Shown: piece after piece, positions 1 through 7,726 of the stretch
Layout of the letters: the number at the start of each line of letters is the position of its first letter
Numbering within the stretch: the first letter of the stretch is position 1
DNA from: Bacillota bacterium
Lineage (GTDB): Bacteria; Bacillota; Clostridia; Christensenellales; JAEXRW01
NCBI GenBank assembly: GCA_023454175.1
Contig: JAEXRW010000009.1
Location: forward strand, 79,934-143,933
Direction: 5' to 3'
DNA: 64,000 bases
Notes under the pieces: model-generated
What the model was told of the DNA's origin: nothing
What the model saw: only the letters and a program-made list of their open reading frames with translations
The model's database searches: none
Position numbers and translations under genes: made by a program

Positions 1-44
1 CCGCCTGTTCGGCCATGTTTTATTTGAAATTGGAGGAGATCATG

Positions 45-962
45 ATGGATACAAAGAAAGGGCACTCTGAGGAATATTTCAAGGACTACCGGGATTATTG
101 GTGGAATGCCGATTTCCTGGAACTCATGGCAAAGCGGTGGGAGCTCTCCCGCTGCTCCACCCTGCTGGACGTGGGCGCCGGTCAATGCCACTGGAGCAGA
201 TTGCTGGCGCCGCACCTGAAAAGCCCACGGAAGGTGACGGCCGTGGACCGGGACGAAAAATGGAGCAAGGGCAGCCCGGAAATCGTTAAATTGTTTAACG
301 CAATTGATACGGAAGTGGAATTCCGTTGCGGGGATGCGTGCGCACTGCCCTTCCCCGACGATACATTTGATGTGGTCACCTGCCAGACGGTGCTCATCCA
401 CATCGCCGACCCGCTGAAGGCGCTCAGCGAAATGAAGCGGGTGATGAAAAAAGGCGGCATCCTCATCACGGCGGAGCCGCAGAACCTATCGGGTTGGGTG
501 ATGAACGGTAGCACGCTGACGCGCGACGAACCCGTTGAAGCGGCGCTGGACCGCGTCCGCTATGGCCTCACCTACGAGAGGGGCAAGCGCATGCTGGGCC
601 AGGGGGATAATTCCCTGGGGGACCACATGCCCGGGCTCTTCGCGCGGGCGGGGATGCAGGACATCCGCGTATACCTCTCGGACAAGGCGAGCCCGCTTTT
701 CCCGCCGTATGAGAGTGAGGAGCAAAAGGCGATACTTCGCACATACCGGGAATGGCAGGCGGAGGGCAGCGGGTCTTGCGACCGGGAGCAGGCGCTGCAG
801 TACTTCCGGGCATACGGGGAGGATGAAGAAAACCTGGCTTTCTTCGAAAGGGAGTTTGATACGATGCAGCGGGAAAATGAAGCGCTGATCCAGGCGGCGG
901 ATGCAGGGCATTTCTCCATGGGGGGCGCCGTCATCACCTATCTCGTATCGGGGACGAAATAA
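45..962 (+). CDS. class I SAM-dependent methyltransferase
   Basis: Cytosolic methyltransferase of about 305 residues that should move a methyl group from S-adenosylmethionine to an unknown acceptor. The glycine-rich cofactor loop LLDVGAGQCHW lies at residues 40-50, an acidic strand end (AVDRD) follows near residue 69, and GDACALPFPDDTFDVV is the usual motif II/III region. The C-terminal third is mostly polar and gives no substrate clue. Two ATG codons stand at 42 and 45; the GGAGGA at 32-37 is better spaced for the second. It is closed by the strong hairpin at 994-1022 and faces the next gene convergently. Fold is sure, substrate unknown. Confidence 0.85.
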   Translation: MDTKKGHSEEYFKDYRDYWWNADFLELMAKRWELSRCSTLLDVGAGQCHWSRLLAPHLKSPRKVTAVDRDEKWSKGSPEIVKLFNAIDTEVEFRCGDACALPFPDDTFDVVTCQTVLIHIADPLKALSEMKRVMKKGGILITAEPQNLSGWVMNGSTLTRDEPVEAALDRVRYGLTYERGKRMLGQGDNSLGDHMPGLFARAGMQDIRVYLSDKASPLFPPYESEEQKAILRTYREWQAEGSGSCDREQALQYFRAYGEDEENLAFFEREFDTMQRENEALIQAADAGHFSMGGAVITYLVSGTK

Positions 963-993
963 CGGGATTCAAACTGCACAGCCATATGCAATG

Positions 994-1022
994 AAAGGGA
1001 GCGGCGTTTCGCCGCTCCCTTT
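994..1022. terminator. bidirectional intrinsic terminator
   Basis: A perfect 13-bp stem (AAAGGGAGCGGCG and its complement) with a TTT loop sits between two convergent genes. The stem ends in T-rich sequence on either strand, so it can stop both the methyltransferase transcript and that of the repeat membrane protein. Confidence 0.8.
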
Positions 1023-1039
1023 CCAAATTTACGTTCTCT

Positions 1040-1642
1040 TTAGAATCCGATCTTTTCATCGTTCTTCGGCGCGGAGCCCTGCCCGGCGTCCGGTCCGCAG
1101 TTGCAGCCCGTGTTCGGTCCGCAGCCGCAGCCTGGCCCTGCATTGGGCCCGGATGTACCTTCCGGCTTTTTCTTGAACATGCCCGCGATGATGGCCGTGA
1201 GCGGGATGGCGAGGAATACGACCCAGCCGGGATGCCAGAAGTTGAACGTGAAGCCCAGGATGAAAAACGCTACGGCGGCCAGGATGGTCACAAAGCCCAC
1301 GATGGAGCCCGGGATGTCCTTCTTTTTGGAGAAGAGGCCCGCGATGATAGCAGTGATGGGGATGGCCAGGAATACCAGCCAGCCGGGATGCCACAGCCCG
1401 TACAGGAAGCCCAGCACGAAGAAAGCCACCGCGCAGAGCACGGCGACGAGCCCTGTGATGGCGCCCGGGATATCCTTGTCCTTCGCCGCCAGGCCGCCCA
1501 CAATGGCGGTGATGGGGATGGCGAGGAAAACGAGCCACGCCCATTGCCACGCGCCTATGGTAAATCCCAGGATGACGAACGCGGCCACGGCCAGGATGGC
1601 TACGATACCGGTGATGGAGCCTACGATGTGTTTTTTGTCCAT
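1040..1642 (-). CDS. membrane protein of three tandem 52-residue repeats with Gly/Cys tail
   Basis: A 200-residue membrane protein of unknown function. Residues 6-153 consist of three near-identical units whose first residues (I6, I58, I110) are exactly 52 apart. Each unit carries a G-(S/A)-I-(T/V)-G helix, then F-(V/I)-L-G-F, a W/HPGW turn and VFLAIP(I/L)TAI, giving two predicted membrane helices per unit and six in all; short KDKDIPG or KKKDIPG loops join the units. A hydrophilic tail (158-200) is rich in Gly, Pro and Cys (CGCGPNTGCNCG). Similar W-PGW-hFLAIPI units occur at the C-terminus of some clostridial helix-turn-helix proteins, as I recall. The start is set by AAGGGGG upstream of ATG at 1642. 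The repeats are also visible in the DNA (156-bp unit), which suggests recent internal duplication. Confidence 0.8.
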   Translation of the reverse strand: MDKKHIVGSITGIVAILAVAAFVILGFTIGAWQWAWLVFLAIPITAIVGGLAAKDKDIPGAITGLVAVLCAVAFFVLGFLYGLWHPGWLVFLAIPITAIIAGLFSKKKDIPGSIVGFVTILAAVAFFILGFTFNFWHPGWVVFLAIPLTAIIAGMFKKKPEGTSGPNAGPGCGCGPNTGCNCGPDAGQGSAPKNDEKIGF

Positions 1643-1922
1643 ATAATGATCCCCCTTATAAAAATGATGGCAAATAAATACACGCCAATTATACTCAGTC
1701 TTGAGAGAATATTCAAATGAAAATTGACCATTACCTGTGATAATGTTGTAACATTCGCGCAGAAAATCCGCGCCCATTCTGCTGCAGCGAGATTCTGGCG
1801 GGCGACAGGGCATGCGATACCTTATACCGGCCATATCCGCTTGGGAAAGGAGTGTGGAATCTCATGCCTCCATCCGGGCTACATCCATTGCGGTCTGTCT
1901 TCACTTCCCTCTGTCGGGAGTA

Positions 1923-2504
1923 TCAGTCTGATGATAATCCACGTATCAAAAGTGACACGGATTTTTTGAGGTGTGCATCCAACCCGTGACTTTTGGCGTG
2001 AGTGCCGATCCAATCGAGCATTCCCATAAAAAGCACGCTGTTGATCATTTCCAGCTTAAGATCGGGTTCACGGGCCAGAAGCTTCCCGCCGTCCAGTGAT
2101 GATGCCAGTACGCCCCGGTAAAGACTGATGAAATCAAAGCCTGCAGGCTGCTCCATGCCCCCCTGCTGTTTCAGGAGCTCTGAAAGGAAAGTTTTGAAGA
2201 GCCCCTGCGATGCATCCACGGCGCTGGCAATGATATCGACGAGTACGTGCAGGTTTTGCTCGGCAGTACGCCGTGGATCCATGGCTGTTTGGATATCCAG
2301 GCCTGAGAACACCTCCCAGGCCCAGGCAAAAAGGAGATCCTGCTTGGAAGCGAAAAAATTGTAAAATGTACCTTTTGCCACGCCTACTGCCGATGTGATC
2401 TCTGTGACGGAAGTCTTATCGTATCCCCTGCTTTTAAAGAGCGATACCGAAGCATCATACAGTTTTTTCCGCACATTCTCACGGTATTCATCATAGATTG
2501 ACAA
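1923..2504 (-). CDS. TetR/AcrR family transcriptional regulator
   Basis: One-component repressor of 193 residues. The N-terminal helix-turn-helix is at about residues 10-58 (TSVTEITSAVGVAKGTFYNF followed by FASKQDLL), and the helical C-terminal half would bind an inducer. The start is TTG at 2504: the only good ribosome site is AAGGGGG, formed by the end of the upstream gene, and no in-frame ATG follows closely. It is the second gene of an operon with the flavoprotein at 2517-3215 (12-bp gap), behind a 32-bp perfect palindrome at 3251-3282. I infer that it represses its own operon there and responds to a redox-active or aromatic compound; the ligand is unknown. Confidence 0.9.
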   Translation of the reverse strand: MSIYDEYRENVRKKLYDASVSLFKSRGYDKTSVTEITSAVGVAKGTFYNFFASKQDLLFAWAWEVFSGLDIQTAMDPRRTAEQNLHVLVDIIASAVDASQGLFKTFLSELLKQQGGMEQPAGFDFISLYRGVLASSLDGGKLLAREPDLKLEMINSVLFMGMLDWIGTHAKSHGLDAHLKKSVSLLIRGLSSD

Positions 2505-2516
2505 GTTAAGTCCCCC

Positions 2517-3215
2517 TTATGCGATCAGTCCCCGGCTTTTCAGGTCGGTATAGACGGCTTTCATTATTCCATTCCTGTGCTGAAGGATATTATGGGTAAA
2601 AACATGCTTCAGTACCAGCTTATTCAGCATCCTTCGGGAAAGGCCCTGAAGCGGATAACGCCTCCCCCCGCGTGCGTCTTCGGCCAGTTTTTGGCCAAGC
2701 AGCCAGGCCCTGCGCAGTAGCGCCGGGTCCGAGCAAGTGGCGTCATGGCCCACATTTATAGCGAGCATTCCGGAAACGTATCCCCGCCGGAATACACCGC
2801 CCGCAACCAGTCCCGCTAGCTGCCGGGCTACCTTGCCGGCACCCATGGCTCCAGCAGTGGAGATGGACGCCACGTATTTCCCGCCCAGCGAAGACGTATA
2901 GGCATTGTACATGCCGATGCGGTCCAGGAACGCCTTCATGCAAGCCGTAGGCGCCAACCCATAGCTGGGGGAGCTGATGATGATCCCGTCCGCAGCCAGC
3001 AGCTTTTCCCGCAACATCCCAAAATCGTCCCGGAGGGGGCATTTCCCCTGTGACATGCAGGTAAAGCAGCCTTTACAATACTCTATGCGGAAATCGGGCA
3101 GGCAAATCTCCTCAACTTCTGCATTCTTTCCGGCTGCCCCCTGCAATGCCTCTCTCACTAGCACGGCTGTATTGCCGTTATGCCGGGGACTGCTAATGAT
3201 TCCGATGATTTTCAT
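2517..3215 (-). CDS. NADPH-dependent FMN reductase / iron-sulfur flavoprotein-like
   Basis: Flavodoxin-fold protein of 232 residues. The FMN-phosphate loop SSPRHNGNT is at 8-16. Cysteines C47, C50, C53 and C59 (CKGCFTCMSQGKC) follow the compact CX2CX2CXnC pattern of archaeal and clostridial iron-sulfur flavoproteins (Isf), so a 4Fe-4S cluster next to FMN is likely. SSPSYGLAP and the G-A-M-G-A-G stretch are typical NADPH-FMN reductase regions. It should pass electrons from a ferredoxin or NAD(P)H to a small acceptor such as a quinone or oxygen species. The start has GGAGG with a 9-nt spacer. It is first gene of the TetR operon. Confidence 0.87.
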   Translation of the reverse strand: MKIIGIISSPRHNGNTAVLVREALQGAAGKNAEVEEICLPDFRIEYCKGCFTCMSQGKCPLRDDFGMLREKLLAADGIIISSPSYGLAPTACMKAFLDRIGMYNAYTSSLGGKYVASISTAGAMGAGKVARQLAGLVAGGVFRRGYVSGMLAINVGHDATCSDPALLRRAWLLGQKLAEDARGGRRYPLQGLSRRMLNKLVLKHVFTHNILQHRNGIMKAVYTDLKSRGLIA

Positions 3216-3250
3216 GTATATAAACCTCCAATTTTTAGTCGTATGACCTC

Positions 3251-3282
3251 GGTTATATTATGACCATGGTCATAATATAACC
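3251..3282. promoter_or_regulatory. 32-bp perfect palindrome, probable TetR operator
   Basis: The two 16-bp halves (GGTTATATTATGACCA and its exact reverse complement) meet without a spacer. The palindrome overlaps the -10 element of the promoter at 3274-3303 and lies 36 bp before the flavoprotein start. Its length and position are typical of a site that a TetR dimer pair covers to block transcription. Confidence 0.85.
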
Positions 3283-3303
3283 CGGGTACGCATCCCGTGT
3301 CAA
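3274..3303 (-). promoter_or_regulatory. sigma-A promoter of the flavoprotein-tetR operon
   Basis: On the minus strand a consensus TTGACA (3298-3303) is followed after 18 bp by TATATT (3274-3279, 5 of 6 to TATAAT). The -10 lies inside the palindrome, so a bound repressor would block RNA polymerase. Confidence 0.8.
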
Positions 3304-3410
3304 TCTTTTTTTTAGTTTTAAAGGGAGAGGTCCAAACCGGCGGCCCAACACACACGGCCTTGTATTTCATATACTGTTAGCAGCTTTGCAACAAGGAGAG
3401 AGATCGGACT

Positions 3411-3830
3411 ATGATCAGGCGTCCAGGAATGAGGCGCCCGGGAATGACCATGCGTCCCGGAAGGCGTCCCATGCGGAGGGAAGAAATGAGCGAGATACGC
3501 CGGAGGCTTTCGGATCTGCGCCGGAGGCACATGGAGAATACACGGGATTTCGAGCGGCTGGAGCGGCTGATGCTCATCCTGCTGGCGGGTGGCTATGCGC
3601 CCTATGACGATGGCTATGACGATTACGACCAGGGCAGCGGCTTTCCCTATGGAGGCAGCAGGGACCGCGGGGATAACCATTACATGGGCGGCATGGGCCA
3701 GGGGTATGAAACGATTGGCGGTATGGAATACGGGCAGGATGAAGTTCCCGTCATGGCGCAGGGGCACAGCGGTTTTTACGGGTTTGACGGCGACCCTTTC
3801 GGCCCTCTGGACCAGTCGGAGCTGCATTGA
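3411..3830 (+). CDS. hypothetical protein, Arg/Gly-rich, low complexity
   Basis: Not recognised. A 139-residue soluble protein with a basic N-terminus built on (R)RPGM repeats (residues 3-21), a short helical charged segment with ERLERLMLILL at about 48-60, and an acidic, Gly/Tyr/Asp-rich C-terminal half (YDDGYDDYDQG, GGMGQGYE). There is no signal peptide. AAGGAG stands 17 nt before ATG and a hairpin terminator follows at 3848, so it is transcribed alone. Composition resembles disordered, spore-coat-like or RNA-binding low-complexity proteins, but that is only a resemblance. Confidence 0.65.
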   Translation: MIRRPGMRRPGMTMRPGRRPMRREEMSEIRRRLSDLRRRHMENTRDFERLERLMLILLAGGYAPYDDGYDDYDQGSGFPYGGSRDRGDNHYMGGMGQGYETIGGMEYGQDEVPVMAQGHSGFYGFDGDPFGPLDQSELH

Positions 3831-3847
3831 CCCAGATGAAATGAATA

Positions 3848-3876
3848 AAGGCTGTACGGTTTCTGTACAGCCTTTT
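3848..3876 (+). terminator. intrinsic terminator
   Basis: A 10-bp perfect stem AAGGCTGTAC / GTACAGCCTT with a 7-nt loop, ending in TTTTC, just after the low-complexity gene. Confidence 0.75.
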
Positions 3877-4078
3877 CAATTAACATTGCACAGCATATCG
3901 TACTGAAGCCAGAAGCTCTATTGCCGGGTTAACGGTAATATGCACGCTGCTGTGGGTGATGCACCGGGCGGGTAGAACGCGCCGCTTTCCGCAGCGGACT
4001 TCTCTCTGCCGTATCGCGGATAAGTGATAACACCCTCAAACCTTTTTCAAGATAACCGGCACGTATGCGCCTACCCCT

Positions 4079-4435
4079 TCAGCCCTGTGCCTGGTAGTAT
4101 TCCAGCACCTTCATGGCAAACCGGGCGGATACGGTGGCGGGGCCGCCGCCCATCTCGATGCCCACGCCTACGGTCTCGATGAGCTGGTCAAACGTGGCGC
4201 CTGTGTCCAGCGCCTGACGGATATGCCACTCCATGCAGGACTCGCAGCCGATGACCACGGAGATGCCCAGGGCGACCAGCTCCTTTTGCATCGCGGGCAG
4301 CGCTCCGTCTTTGAACGCCTGGTGTTCCAGGTCCAGGAATGCGCGGTACGCACCGGAATGTTTGGAGTAAAAGGTGTGCGCCTTTTTCCGGTCGGAGATG
4401 AGCTTTTCGATCTTTTCGCGGTCTGCAGTGTCCAT
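4079..4435 (-). CDS. carboxymuconolactone decarboxylase family protein (AhpD-like)
   Basis: All-helical CMD/AhpD-fold protein of 118 residues, the usual single-domain length. The redox site is intact: E52, then C64-x2-C67 and H71 (GCESCMEWH), the E...CxxC...H pattern of the AhpD relay. Such proteins form oligomers and reduce peroxides or lipoyl-linked partners through the cysteine pair; many paralogues have no proven substrate. ATG at 4435 is preceded by AGGGGTG. It stands alone between a + strand gene and the signal peptidases, so context adds nothing. Confidence 0.9.
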   Translation of the reverse strand: MDTADREKIEKLISDRKKAHTFYSKHSGAYRAFLDLEHQAFKDGALPAMQKELVALGISVVIGCESCMEWHIRQALDTGATFDQLIETVGVGIEMGGGPATVSARFAMKVLEYYQAQG

Positions 4436-4532
4436 GAAACACCCCTGATAAGTAATGATTATATGGAGGATGCCTTGGAGCGATCGTACAGCTCATGCAC
4501 GGCGTCAGCTGGATATATGGAGGAACGGGCTG

Positions 4533-5096
4533 CTATTTTCCGATCGCCTTCCATTGGTCAAAGGGGTATACGACGAGATGGGCCACGCCGTAGATGCCTT
4601 TCAGGGGGAGGGGGCCGTACACATGGCTGTCCCGGCTGTCGCGCCGGTTGTCCCCCAGCACGAAAACGCAGTCATCGGGGATCTGGACGATGTCGAAATT
4701 GGGCTGGGGGGGGTCGCTTGGATCCACCCATTCGTCCTTTGGCGCGGCGGTGGCGTAGTGGTTGTCGCTCTCCTGCCCGTTGATATAGAGCTTGCCGCCT
4801 TTGGCCTCTATGGTCTCCCCCGGCAGGCCGATCACGCGCTTGACCAGGAGCTTTTCCTCCTCGGGGAAGCGGCAGATGACGATATCCCCGCGCTGGGGGG
4901 AGGAAAAGGCGTAATCCACCTTGGTGACGAGCATCTCCTGGTCGGTGAAGAGGGTGTTTTGCATGGAGGGGCCGTCCACGCGCACGAATTCAAATACAAA
5001 TGCGCGTATGAGGAGCGCAGCCACGACCGCGGCGGCGATGGTGATGGCCCAGGAGAGGATCTCCCGGCGTTTGCTTTTTGGCTTTTGTGTATCCAT
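4533..5096 (-). CDS. lepB: signal peptidase I
   Basis: Type I signal peptidase of 187 residues that removes signal peptides from exported proteins at the outer face of the membrane. One N-terminal membrane helix (about residues 14-36) is followed by box B with the nucleophile (VDGPSM, S44), the general base K86 in LLVKRVIGLPGE, and the GDNRRDSRDSHVYGPL box E. This is the short Gram-positive form. ATG at 5096 is used rather than the TTG one codon earlier; the ribosome site is weak (AGGA, long spacer). It is about 60% alike to the neighbour at 5240-5803, and both run in one direction, so a local duplication is likely. Confidence 0.92.
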   Translation of the reverse strand: MDTQKPKSKRREILSWAITIAAAVVAALLIRAFVFEFVRVDGPSMQNTLFTDQEMLVTKVDYAFSSPQRGDIVICRFPEEEKLLVKRVIGLPGETIEAKGGKLYINGQESDNHYATAAPKDEWVDPSDPPQPNFDIVQIPDDCVFVLGDNRRDSRDSHVYGPLPLKGIYGVAHLVVYPFDQWKAIGK

Positions 5097-5239
5097 CAAA
5101 GTAGTTATATCCTGAGTGTCATGTATTTATGACAGTTATGATCGTTCGGGGGAATGTTTTCACCCCGCCTCCCCTGCCCCATGCTGGATGGACGTACCCG
5201 TACCCTGATGTATGCGGCGGTTCTGGTGCTTAAACCTGA

Positions 5240-5803
5240 CTACTTCCCGATCGCTTTCCATTTGTCAAACGGGAATACGACGAAATGCGCCACGCCGTAG
5301 ATGTCCTTTTTCGGGAGGGGTCCGTAGTCCCGGCTGTCGCTGCTGTTGCGCCGGTTGTCCCCCATCACGAATACGCAGTCGTTGGGGATGGTCACCGGGT
5401 CGAAATCCGGCTGCACGGGCTCGTCGAGGTTGGCGTCCACAGGGTCCACCGTGGCGTATTTGTTGTCGGTCTCCTGCCCGTTGATGTAGAGCTTGCCGTC
5501 CTTGGCCTCGATGGTCTCCCCGGGCAGGCCCATGACGCGCTTGACCAGCAGGATGGGCTCGCTGGGAAATTTGCAGATCACGATGTCCCCGCGCTCGGGC
5601 TGGCCAAAGGTATAGTCCAGCTTGGTCACGAGCACCTGCCAGTCTGTGAAGAGGGTATTCTGCATGGAGGGGCCGTCCACCCGGACGAATTCCAGCACAA
5701 AAAAGCGGATGACCAGCGCCACCGCCACCGCTATGAGGATGGTATAGATCCAGGAGAGGAACTCCCGTTTTTTACCGCGCTTATTCTCCTTTTTGATCTC
5801 CAT
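5240..5803 (-). CDS. lepB: signal peptidase I (second paralogue)
   Basis: Second type I signal peptidase, 187 residues. One membrane anchor lies at about 15-37, the nucleophile is S46 (VDGPSM), the base K88 (LLVKRVMGLPGE), and GDNRRNSSDSRDYGPL is box E. The chosen ATG at 5803 lies inside the end of the DUF951 gene (stop at 5781), so the two are translationally coupled; an earlier in-frame start would overlap that gene further. Two peptidases in a row may divide the secretory load or differ in substrate; nothing in the active sites differs. Confidence 0.9.
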   Translation of the reverse strand: MEIKKENKRGKKREFLSWIYTILIAVAVALVIRFFVLEFVRVDGPSMQNTLFTDWQVLVTKLDYTFGQPERGDIVICKFPSEPILLVKRVMGLPGETIEAKDGKLYINGQETDNKYATVDPVDANLDEPVQPDFDPVTIPNDCVFVMGDNRRNSSDSRDYGPLPKKDIYGVAHFVVFPFDKWKAIGK

Positions 5804-5984
5804 CCGATATAATGGCTCTGGTTCTTCGGTATAGTTCTTCCCGCTCAAGAATGACCATCCTTCCACAGCCCAGGCAGCGGAGCTTCACGTCGGCGCCCAG
5901 GCGCATGACCTTCCATTCAAAACTGCCGCAGGGGTGCTGTTTTTTTAACCGGACCACATCGCCCAGCGCATACCTGTCCGCCAT
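5781..5984 (-). CDS. DUF951 domain-containing protein
   Basis: A 67-residue protein of the DUF951 family, common in Bacillota and of unknown function. It shows the family pattern: DVVRLKKQHPCG, EWKVMRLGADVKLRC and CLGCGRMVILEREELYRR. The HPCG and CLGCG cysteines form a likely zinc site. ATG at 5984 has GGAGG seven bases upstream. It heads an operon with the two signal peptidases behind the promoter at 6105-6133, and its end overlaps the next gene. Confidence 0.93.
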   Translation of the reverse strand: MADRYALGDVVRLKKQHPCGSFEWKVMRLGADVKLRCLGCGRMVILEREELYRRTRAIISDGDQKGE

Positions 5985-6041
5985 AATTACCTCCAAGGAC
6001 CCGCCGGGGGATGTCATATCAGCTATAGGCAAAGTGCCAAC

Positions 6042-6084
6042 GGCACCATAGTCCTAATGGCACCATAGTGCCAATGCACTATGG
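6042..6084. repeat. short direct and inverted repeats in a leader
   Basis: GGCACCATAGT occurs at 6042-6052 and again at 6059-6069, and the inverted GCACTATGG follows at 6076-6084. The cluster lies in the roughly 110-nt leader between the DUF951 promoter and start codon; it may be a protein site or an RNA hairpin. Confidence 0.5.
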
Positions 6085-6104
6085 ATATATGCCACATACT
6101 GCAC

Positions 6105-6133
6105 ATTATACATAAGCGTCCAATGATTTACAA
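6105..6133 (-). promoter_or_regulatory. promoter for DUF951-lepB operon
   Basis: Minus-strand TTGTAA (6128-6133), a 17-bp spacer and a perfect TATAAT (6105-6110). It reads into the DUF951 gene through a leader of about 110 nt. Confidence 0.6.
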
Positions 6134-6663
6134 GCAGACACGGGAGGCATGCCATCCCGTACGGGTTTGTGGCCATGGCTCAGGTCAAAAGTAGATGTAC
6201 CCTATAGTCTGTGCAAAGCAACACTTTTGGGCATTGCTTGTGCAGGGCTGCGTAAATAATGCGCTCCGTACGTTGTTGCTTATATAAACGCTCTGCCAAG
6301 GACGTGTTGCGCGCTGGGGTCGTCAAAAAGGACTGCAAGGATTGTATCCGTAATCGGGCAGTATGTGCGGCAGGGAGGCGTTTTTCATCTGCCATACTTG
6401 GGGATATTTTGAGTAATAACAATTCTATTATGTTACCGTACTGTGTGAGTAAGGGCAAGGAGAGGGTGCCAACCCTCTCCTAAAACATCCCCCTCCCAAG
6501 CTCTTCTTTATTCTACCTGATTGCTTGATTATGGGAGGGGGTAGGGGTGGGTGTTGTTATCTTCCTTTCTTTTATCATTCACAGTGACTCTTGGATTCCT
6601 GCTCATACTATTAACCCCGCCCCAGTTCACCGGGGTTTCTATCTGTAGGTTTTCAGCAACAAA
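6134..6663. other. long intergenic region with hairpins
   Basis: No convincing gene. It contains a perfect 9-bp hairpin with a 4-nt loop at 6459-6480 (GGAGAGGGT / ACCCTCTCC) and, right after it, widely spaced inverted arms CCCCCTCCC (6489-6497) and GGGAGGGGG (6533-6541). ACGGGAGGCAT near 6139 matches the start of the dispersed repeat at 59970. A 92-codon minus frame at 6180-6458 lacks a ribosome site and recognisable features. Confidence 0.45.
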
Positions 6664-6688
6664 AAGACGGCCCTTTGCCGGCCGTCTT
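6664..6688 (-). terminator. intrinsic terminator of the hydrolase gene
   Basis: On the minus strand AAGACGGCC pairs with GGCCGTCTT (9 bp, 7-nt loop) and TTTTTG follows, 18 bases after the hydrolase stop codon. Confidence 0.8.
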
Positions 6689-6705
6689 GTGTTATATCCT
6701 ATTCC

Positions 6706-7551
6706 CTATTTGGACTGGAAAAATTCGAGCACGGTGTAGTTGAAGCGGTCGGGCTTCTCTTCGTGGAGGAGGTGTCCGCAGTTACGTACCTCGACCAGCG
6801 CACTGTTGGTCAGGCCCGCGTGGAAGAGGTTGGCCATCTCGATGGGGCGCCAGCTGTCGTCCACGCCCCACATGATGAGCACAGCGTGCTCTACCTCGCG
6901 CAGCACATCCATCACGGCGTCCATGTTCAGGTTGGCCACCGAGCGCAGGATGGACTCGCGGGAGGTGTTGTCGCTGATGGGGGTGAAATATTCCTTCACG
7001 TCCTCGTCCTTGATCTGCGTGCGGTCGAAATAGCACGACTCGAGGAGGGAGCGGACGGTCTTTTCATTGAGCATCATGGCGCTCATGCGGCTCATCATCC
7101 GCCCGCCCAGCATGCGTATGGGCTGGGGGCAGGAGGCCGTGAGCCCGCCGGGGGTGATGATGACGGCGCGGCGTACGCGCTTGGGGTTGGCATACATGAA
7201 ATAGAGTGCGTACAAGGCGCCCGAGCCGTGGGCCACGATGTGCGCGGATTTGATCTCCAGGGCGTTCATGAAGCCTTCGATGAACTGGCTCTGCTCCTCG
7301 ATGGTGTAGGCGATATCGGGACGGCCCGAATAGCCGAAGCCGGGCAGGTCCAGCGCGATCACGCGATAGGACTTGGCGAGCTCGCTGATGTTTTTGCGCC
7401 AGGTATACAGGGACTGGCCGATGCCGTGGATGAGGAGGACCACGTCGCCCTCGCCGGCTTCGAGATAGTGTATGCTGATGTCGCCTATATCCACATAGCT
7501 GCCGATGTGGTCGCTGTTGATAAATTTGCTGCGGTTTTCGTTATAATCCAA
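6706..7551 (-). CDS. alpha/beta hydrolase
   Basis: Alpha/beta-hydrolase of 281 residues, cytosolic, probably an esterase or a C-C or epoxide hydrolase. The oxyanion motif HGIG is at 42-45, the nucleophile S110 sits in AHGSGA (the last Gly of the usual G-x-S-x-G is Ala), the acid is D231 or D232 (MWGVDDSW), and H260 is in NCGHLLHEEKP. The start is TTG at 7551, preceded by GGGGGT; no in-frame ATG follows before the conserved core. It is a single-gene unit with its own terminator. Confidence 0.88.
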   Translation of the reverse strand: MDYNENRSKFINSDHIGSYVDIGDISIHYLEAGEGDVVLLIHGIGQSLYTWRKNISELAKSYRVIALDLPGFGYSGRPDIAYTIEEQSQFIEGFMNALEIKSAHIVAHGSGALYALYFMYANPKRVRRAVIITPGGLTASCPQPIRMLGGRMMSRMSAMMLNEKTVRSLLESCYFDRTQIKDEDVKEYFTPISDNTSRESILRSVANLNMDAVMDVLREVEHAVLIMWGVDDSWRPIEMANLFHAGLTNSALVEVRNCGHLLHEEKPDRFNYTVLEFFQSK

Positions 7552-7726
7552 AGCGGTTACCCCCTGTCACAAACAACGCGCCTGTCGCGCGAAATAGGAA
7601 TGAATCAAATCGGTAAAGAAATTTTAACTAATATATTTTACTACTTTCAGGCGCCGTTTTCAAGCCTTGGCCGCCGCAGCGATGAAAACTGTGCCGGAGA
7701 TACCGGTAAAGGCTGTAATCGTGCTT

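Noticed and set aside
6180..6458. 92-codon minus frame in a long gap
   Set aside because: No ribosome site, no recognisable motif, and the gap is full of hairpins.
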